Below are positions 59,094-64,000 of a DNA stretch of 64,000 nucleotides, piece after piece. A model generated the notes under the pieces. The model ran no database searches and had not been told where the DNA came from. It was given only the letters and a program-made list of their open reading frames with translations. Both the position numbers and the translations under genes were made by a program. Location: contig NZ_OY762267.1 of the NCBI RefSeq assembly GCF_963665245.1, positions 4,639,552-4,703,551 of the forward strand. The letters run 5' to 3'. This stretch comes from an uncultured Paludibaculum sp. (lineage in GTDB: Bacteria > Acidobacteriota > Terriglobia > Bryobacterales > Bryobacteraceae). The stretch's first letter is position 1. Every line of letters starts with the position of its first letter.

Positions 59094-59648
59094 GTGGTCG
59101 TTCTACTGACATGGCGTGGCTACGCCCTCCACCCCACAACCCACAAGAGCGAGAACCTGGTCCGTTGGAGGCAGCGGAGCGCAAAATCGCGTCCCTACGT
59201 CCTCGAGAAACAGTGCCGAAGGATAATCCTGGAGACCATTTTGAAGACGTGCCGGGCCAGGCTCTGGCCGCTCCTGGCCGCCCACATCCGATCCACTCAC
59301 CTCCACGCAATCCTGGAGACGCCGATAGACCCGGAATCATCGATGGGCGAGCTCAAGTCGGAGTGCACGAAAGCGCTCAAAGCCGCCAACTTAGCGGGCC
59401 CTGAGGATCGCATCTGGGCGGACTACGGCAACATCAGGATTCTCAGATCGGCGTACGTCATCGCCAAAGCGATAGACTATGTCCTCCACCGGCAAGGCGC
59501 CCCAATGGAGACCTACTCCGACGCATCCGACTCTGAAGTCTCCGACGAACATCCCAACGTCCAGCGAATCCCTAACCAATCCCCAACCTGCAACCACACC
59601 CGCCCCACCATTCCCCCCGGCATCGCCGGGGGCCCATCGCAACCCTGA
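59094..59648 (+). CDS. HUH/Y1 REP-associated transposase, copy 2
   Basis: A 184-residue copy starting at GTG 59094, displaced from copy 1 by exactly 810 bp. HUH (HLH) and the tyrosine in IDYVLHRQG are intact. The start has no Shine-Dalgarno, and upstream the frame is closed by a stop near 59019, which supports the short N-terminus. The C-terminal SQP residues and stop come from R4. It is flanked by R3 and R4. The nucleotide core is almost identical to the other copies, indicating recent amplification or gene conversion. Confidence 0.75.
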   Translation: MVVLLTWRGYALHPTTHKSENLVRWRQRSAKSRPYVLEKQCRRIILETILKTCRARLWPLLAAHIRSTHLHAILETPIDPESSMGELKSECTKALKAANLAGPEDRIWADYGNIRILRSAYVIAKAIDYVLHRQGAPMETYSDASDSEVSDEHPNVQRIPNQSPTCNHTRPTIPPGIAGGPSQP

Positions 59649-59903
59649 CAAACACTCCAGCCCCAAAGACCTCACTCCAACCAGTCAACACTGCTGCTAA
59701 CCAAGTTCGGCCCGGAAGTCTCCGACGAACATCCCAACATCCAGCGAAGCCATAACCAATCCCCAACCTGCAGCCACACCCGCCCCACCATTCCCCCCGG
59801 CATCGCCGGGGGCCCGCCGCAGCCCAGATAGCGCCCGCACCACCGGCAACAACATCCGCCGAAGCCTACGAGAGTAATCACCCCCAGCTCTCACAAACAT
59901 AAT

Positions 59904-60458
59904 GTGGTCGTTCTACTGACATGGCGTGGCTACGCCCTCCACCCCACAACCCACAAGAGCGAGAACCTGGTCCGTTGGAGGCAGCGGAGCGCAAAATCGC
60001 GTCCCTACGTCCTCGAGAAACAGTGCCGAAGGATAATCCTGGAGACCATTTTGAAGACGTGCCGGGCGAGGCTCTGGCCGCTCCTGGCCGCCCACATCCG
60101 ATCCACTCACCTCCACGCAATCCTGGAGACGCCGATAGACCCGGAATCATCGATGGGCGAGCTCAAGTCGGAGTGCACGAAAGCGCTCAAAGCCGCCAAC
60201 TTAGCGGGCCCTGAGGATCGCATCTGGGCGGACTACGGCAACATCAGGATTCTCAGATCGGCGTACGTCATCGCCAAAGCGATAGACTATGTCCTCCACC
60301 GGCAAGGCGCCCCAATGGAGACCTACTCCGACGCATCCGACTCTGAAGTCTCCGACGAACATCCCAACGTCCAGCGAATCCCTAACCAATCCCCAACCCA
60401 CAACCACACCCGCCCCACCATTACCCCCGGCATCGCCGGGGGCCCATCGCAACCCTGA
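59904..60458 (+). CDS. HUH/Y1 REP-associated transposase, copy 3
   Basis: A 184-residue copy, again 810 bp on, starting at GTG 59904. It is nearly identical to copy 2 through the catalytic region, with silent changes such as at 60068. The tail differs slightly (SPTHNHTRPTITPGIAGG). The catalytic HLH and Tyr are intact. It is flanked by R5 and R6, and after R6 the array continues only as 180-bp units without a transposase gene. An intact open frame in all three copies implies selection or very recent duplication. Confidence 0.75.
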   Translation: MVVLLTWRGYALHPTTHKSENLVRWRQRSAKSRPYVLEKQCRRIILETILKTCRARLWPLLAAHIRSTHLHAILETPIDPESSMGELKSECTKALKAANLAGPEDRIWADYGNIRILRSAYVIAKAIDYVLHRQGAPMETYSDASDSEVSDEHPNVQRIPNQSPTHNHTRPTITPGIAGGPSQP

Positions 60459-61198
60459 CAAACACCCCAGCCCCAAAGAACTCACTCCAATCAGTCAACA
60501 GTGCGGCAAACACGTCCACCCCGGAAGTCTCCGACGAACATCCCAACATCCAGCGAAGCCATAACCAATCCCTAACCTGCAACCACACCCGCCCCACCAT
60601 TCCCCCGGCATCGCCGGGGGCCCATCGCAACCCTGGCAAACACCCCAGCCCCAAAGAACTCACTCCAATCAGTCAACAGTGCGGCAAACACGTCCACCCC
60701 GGAAGTCTCCGACGAACATCCCAACATCCAGCGAAGCCATAACCAATCCCTAACCTGCAACCACACCCGCCCCACCATTCCCCCGGCATCGCCGGGGGCC
60801 CATCGCAACCCTGACAAACACTCCAGCCCCAAAGACCTCACTCCAACCAGTCAACACTGCTGCAAACACGTCCGCCCCGGAAGTCTCCGACGAACATCCC
60901 AACGTCCAGCGAAGCCATAACCAATCCCCAACCTGCAACCACACCCGCCCCACCATTCCCCCCCCGGCATCGCCGGGGGCCCGCCGCAACCCTGACAAAA
61001 ATCCCATCCTCAAAGACCTCACTCCAACCAGTCAACACTGCTGCTAACCAAGTTCGGCCCAGAAGTCTCCGACGAACATCCCAACATCCAGCGAAGCCAT
61101 AACCAATCCCCAACCTGCAACCACACCCGCCCCACCATTCCCCCCGGCATCGCCGGGGGCCCGCCGCAACCCTGACAAACACCCCAGCCCCAAAGACC
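60442..61198. repeat. Transposase-free 180-bp units joining the array to ylxP
   Basis: Four spacers follow one another between R6 and R10, then about 40 bp lead to the ylxP stop. Each unit contains, on the plus strand, a linker (CAAACACCCCAGCCCC-like), a stretch matching the antisense of the last ~43 bp of ylxP (encoding NLVSSSVDWLE-like on the minus strand), the last ~80 bp of the transposase gene (from GAAGTCTCCGACG), and a REP. The ylxP-derived part is diverged in the R6-R8 units and near-identical in R9-R10. Confidence 0.75.
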
Positions 61199-61486
61199 TC
61201 ACTCCAACCAATCAATACTGCTGCTAACCAAATTCGGCCCCAGAAACCCCGCCGCCGCCCGCTCCGCCGCCTCCAGTACCTTGGCCGCATTCTCTCGCGA
61301 CCCCGAAACCGTCACCGCGGTCACCACCGCCCGGTTCAGCAGATTTTGATCGTCCACCTCGGCCACGGCGAGATTGAACCCCGCCCGCAGCCTGTCCTTC
61401 AGGCCTCGCACCCAGTGCCGCTTGTCCTTCAGCGAGTGCGACTCCACCAGTTCCAACTCGAGAATCAGTACACCAATAGCTGCCAT
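61199..61486 (-). CDS. ylxP: YlxP/DUF503 family protein
   Basis: A 95-residue protein of the DUF503 family, normal length, with IGVLILELELVESHSLKDKR, FNLAVAEVDDQNLLNRAVVT and the end LVSSSIDWLE. In many bacteria ylxP lies between infB and rbfA and is thought to act in 30S assembly. Here infB is correctly upstream, but rbfA is displaced. A terminator-like hairpin separates infB from ylxP and its T run lies just before the start, so expression may depend on read-through. About 43 bp of its 3' end are copied repeatedly in the adjacent array. Confidence 0.9.
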   Translation of the reverse strand: MAAIGVLILELELVESHSLKDKRHWVRGLKDRLRAGFNLAVAEVDDQNLLNRAVVTAVTVSGSRENAAKVLEAAERAAAGFLGPNLVSSSIDWLE

Positions 61487-61491
61487 AACGC

Positions 61492-61522
61492 AAAAAGACC
61501 CCGAGCCGAAGCCCGGGGTCTT
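61492..61522 (-). terminator. Rho-independent terminator after infB
   Basis: On the minus strand AAGACCCCG pairs with CGGGGTCTT, followed by a T run ending 5-6 nt before the ylxP ATG. It lies 13 nt after the infB stop. Confidence 0.75.
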
Positions 61523-61534
61523 GAGTCCTAACTC

Positions 61535-63412
<1,878 letters not shown>

Positions 63413-64000
63413 CCGCCGTCTGTGGCGGTGGCGGTGCTTCTAATACTGGACTCGTCGGATGGGGGCCACGGCCGCGAAGCGGAGGACGCCCACCCGGCCC
63501 ACCGCCATAAGGCGGACGGCCGCCGCCCGTCGAGGGCTGGCCCGGACCGCTGCGGCGCGCACCCGGATAGATCGGTTGACCCGGCGTTGGCATGCCGGGT
63601 CGCGGCGCGGCCGGTTGGCCCGGCGATGCCTTGGGTTGAGACTGTTGCAGACGCGCCAGAATGTCGGCGCGCGGTGGCACCACCGGCCGTGCGGCCGGTT
63701 GACCGGCCAAGGGCGGCCGTGTCGGCTGTCCGGCGGTCTGCTGGCGCGGATGACTCGGTGTCGGGGTCTGTTGCTGCGGACGCGGCAGATGCGGCGCCTG
63801 CGGACGCGGTGCGCCCGGCGTCACCGTCGGCGGACGCGGAATCTCACCACCCGGCAACGGCTGGCGAGGCCCCGAAATGATCTGTCCTGGACGAGGAGTC
63901 CCCGGGCCGCCGGAACGCTGAGCAATCGGAGCGTTGCGCGGCAGCGGCTGTGCCGGGCCGGCCGGTTTGGCTGGCGCCTGGCGCGGCGGAGCCGGCATCG

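Larger units (their letters stand above)
58169..61158. repeat. REP-like palindromes R1-R10
   Basis: The core is CCCCGGC-ATC-GCCGGGG, a 7-bp stem extended by further C and G residues. Positions of the cores: 58171-58187 (R1, loop AAC), 58805-58821, 58985-59001, 59615-59631, 59795-59811, 60425-60441, 60603-60619, 60781-60797, 60962-60978 and 61142-61158. All have the left flank CGCCCCACCATT (R1: TCGCCCCACCATT) and the right flank GCCC[AG][CT]CGCA[AG]CC-like. R1 differs most, in its loop and flanks, and bounds the array on the left. Confidence 0.85.
58169..61160. repeat. REP-transposase tandem array (810-bp and 180-bp periodicity)
   Basis: Ten palindromes (R1-R10) are spaced 634, 180, 630, 180, 630, 178, 178, 181 and 180 bp apart. 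Segments of about 630 bp hold a transposase gene; segments of about 180 bp do not. Three 810-bp units (630 + 180) follow one another exactly: corresponding bases lie at 58281, 59091 and 59901. The array fills the gap between the FAD oxidoreductase and ylxP. Confidence 0.85.

Noticed and set aside
58169..61160. CRISPR array
   Set aside because: The repeats are long (180 or 810 bp), contain genes and gene fragments, and spacers are themselves repeated. No cas genes are present.
58581..61290. Many Gly/Trp/Val-rich minus-strand frames across the REP array (e.g. 60838-61290)
   Set aside because: The 180-bp period is divisible by three, so frames stay open across units. They are antisense to the transposases or consist only of repeat sequence.

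Overview
The window reads as a GC-rich acidobacterial chromosome, most like the Solibacter/Bryobacter/Paludibaculum side of the phylum. This is inferred from gene content: two very large Oar-type TonB-dependent receptors with N-terminal carboxypeptidase-regulatory domains, an ADOP-type duplicated orphan permease, a CRTAC1 (FG-GAP/ASPIC-UnbV) protein, a PEP-CTERM protein, several Tat-exported Gfo/Idh and TIM-barrel sugar enzymes, and many NarL/DesK-type two-component pairs. No rRNA, tRNA, prophage or CRISPR array was recognised.

Layout. 1-1500 (minus): a RsbW-like kinase, a STAS antagonist and a NarL-type regulator. 1852-9364 (plus): two paralogous Oar-like receptors, each followed by a strong terminator. 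9498-12813 (plus): ABC-2 exporter plus histidine kinase/regulator. 12859-15350 (minus): an unknown protein and an M3 oligopeptidase, divergent from a kinase/regulator/CRTAC1 operon (15369-19000). 19189-20481: proline-rich PEP-CTERM protein. 20515-22725: unknown protein divergent from a Tat-exported dehydrogenase. 22722-28611 (minus): envelope operon M20 peptidase - psd - pssA - Usg-like protein - two lptE paralogues - holA. Divergent from it is the lipid A run fabZ - lpxA - lpxI - Gfo/Idh (28636-31653), then a TonB-like protein and a 55-residue membrane protein. 33526-34341: FliA/WhiG-type sigma factor. 34423-39637 (minus): histidine kinase, regulator, TIM-barrel isomerase, SppA. 40033-48870: HlyD adaptor with MacB-type ATPase, then tesA divergent from ybbA-ybbP, then an ADOP permease. 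49106-51689: class III aminotransferase and Gfo/Idh dehydrogenase. 51793-56440 (minus): SYLF protein, hemG/hemY, hemE, apbE, rbfA. 56556-58124 (plus): FAD oxidoreductase. 58169-61160: repeat array. 61199-64000 (minus): ylxP and infB.

The most unusual region is 56441-61198. The normally contiguous infB-ylxP-rbfA translation operon is interrupted here. The insert holds an opposite-strand oxidoreductase and a REP-type array with ten GC-rich palindromes and three nearly identical 184-residue HUH/Y1 transposase genes, repeated with an exact 810-bp period. It then decays into 180-bp units that carry a copy of the ylxP 3' end fused to the transposase 3' end. The transposase C-terminus is itself encoded by the REP palindrome. 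rbfA has a candidate leaderless promoter of its own just at the break.

A second pattern is regulatory. Three very short divergent gaps (18, 30 and 24 bp) each contain a 7-mer TANNNTA that gives a -10-like TANNNT hexamer on both strands, mostly 6-11 nt from the start codons. This suggests compact bidirectional, often leaderless, promoters. infB itself is split by an apparent one-base frameshift near 63404-63407, which is either a sequencing error or a real lesion in its dispensable N-terminal linker.
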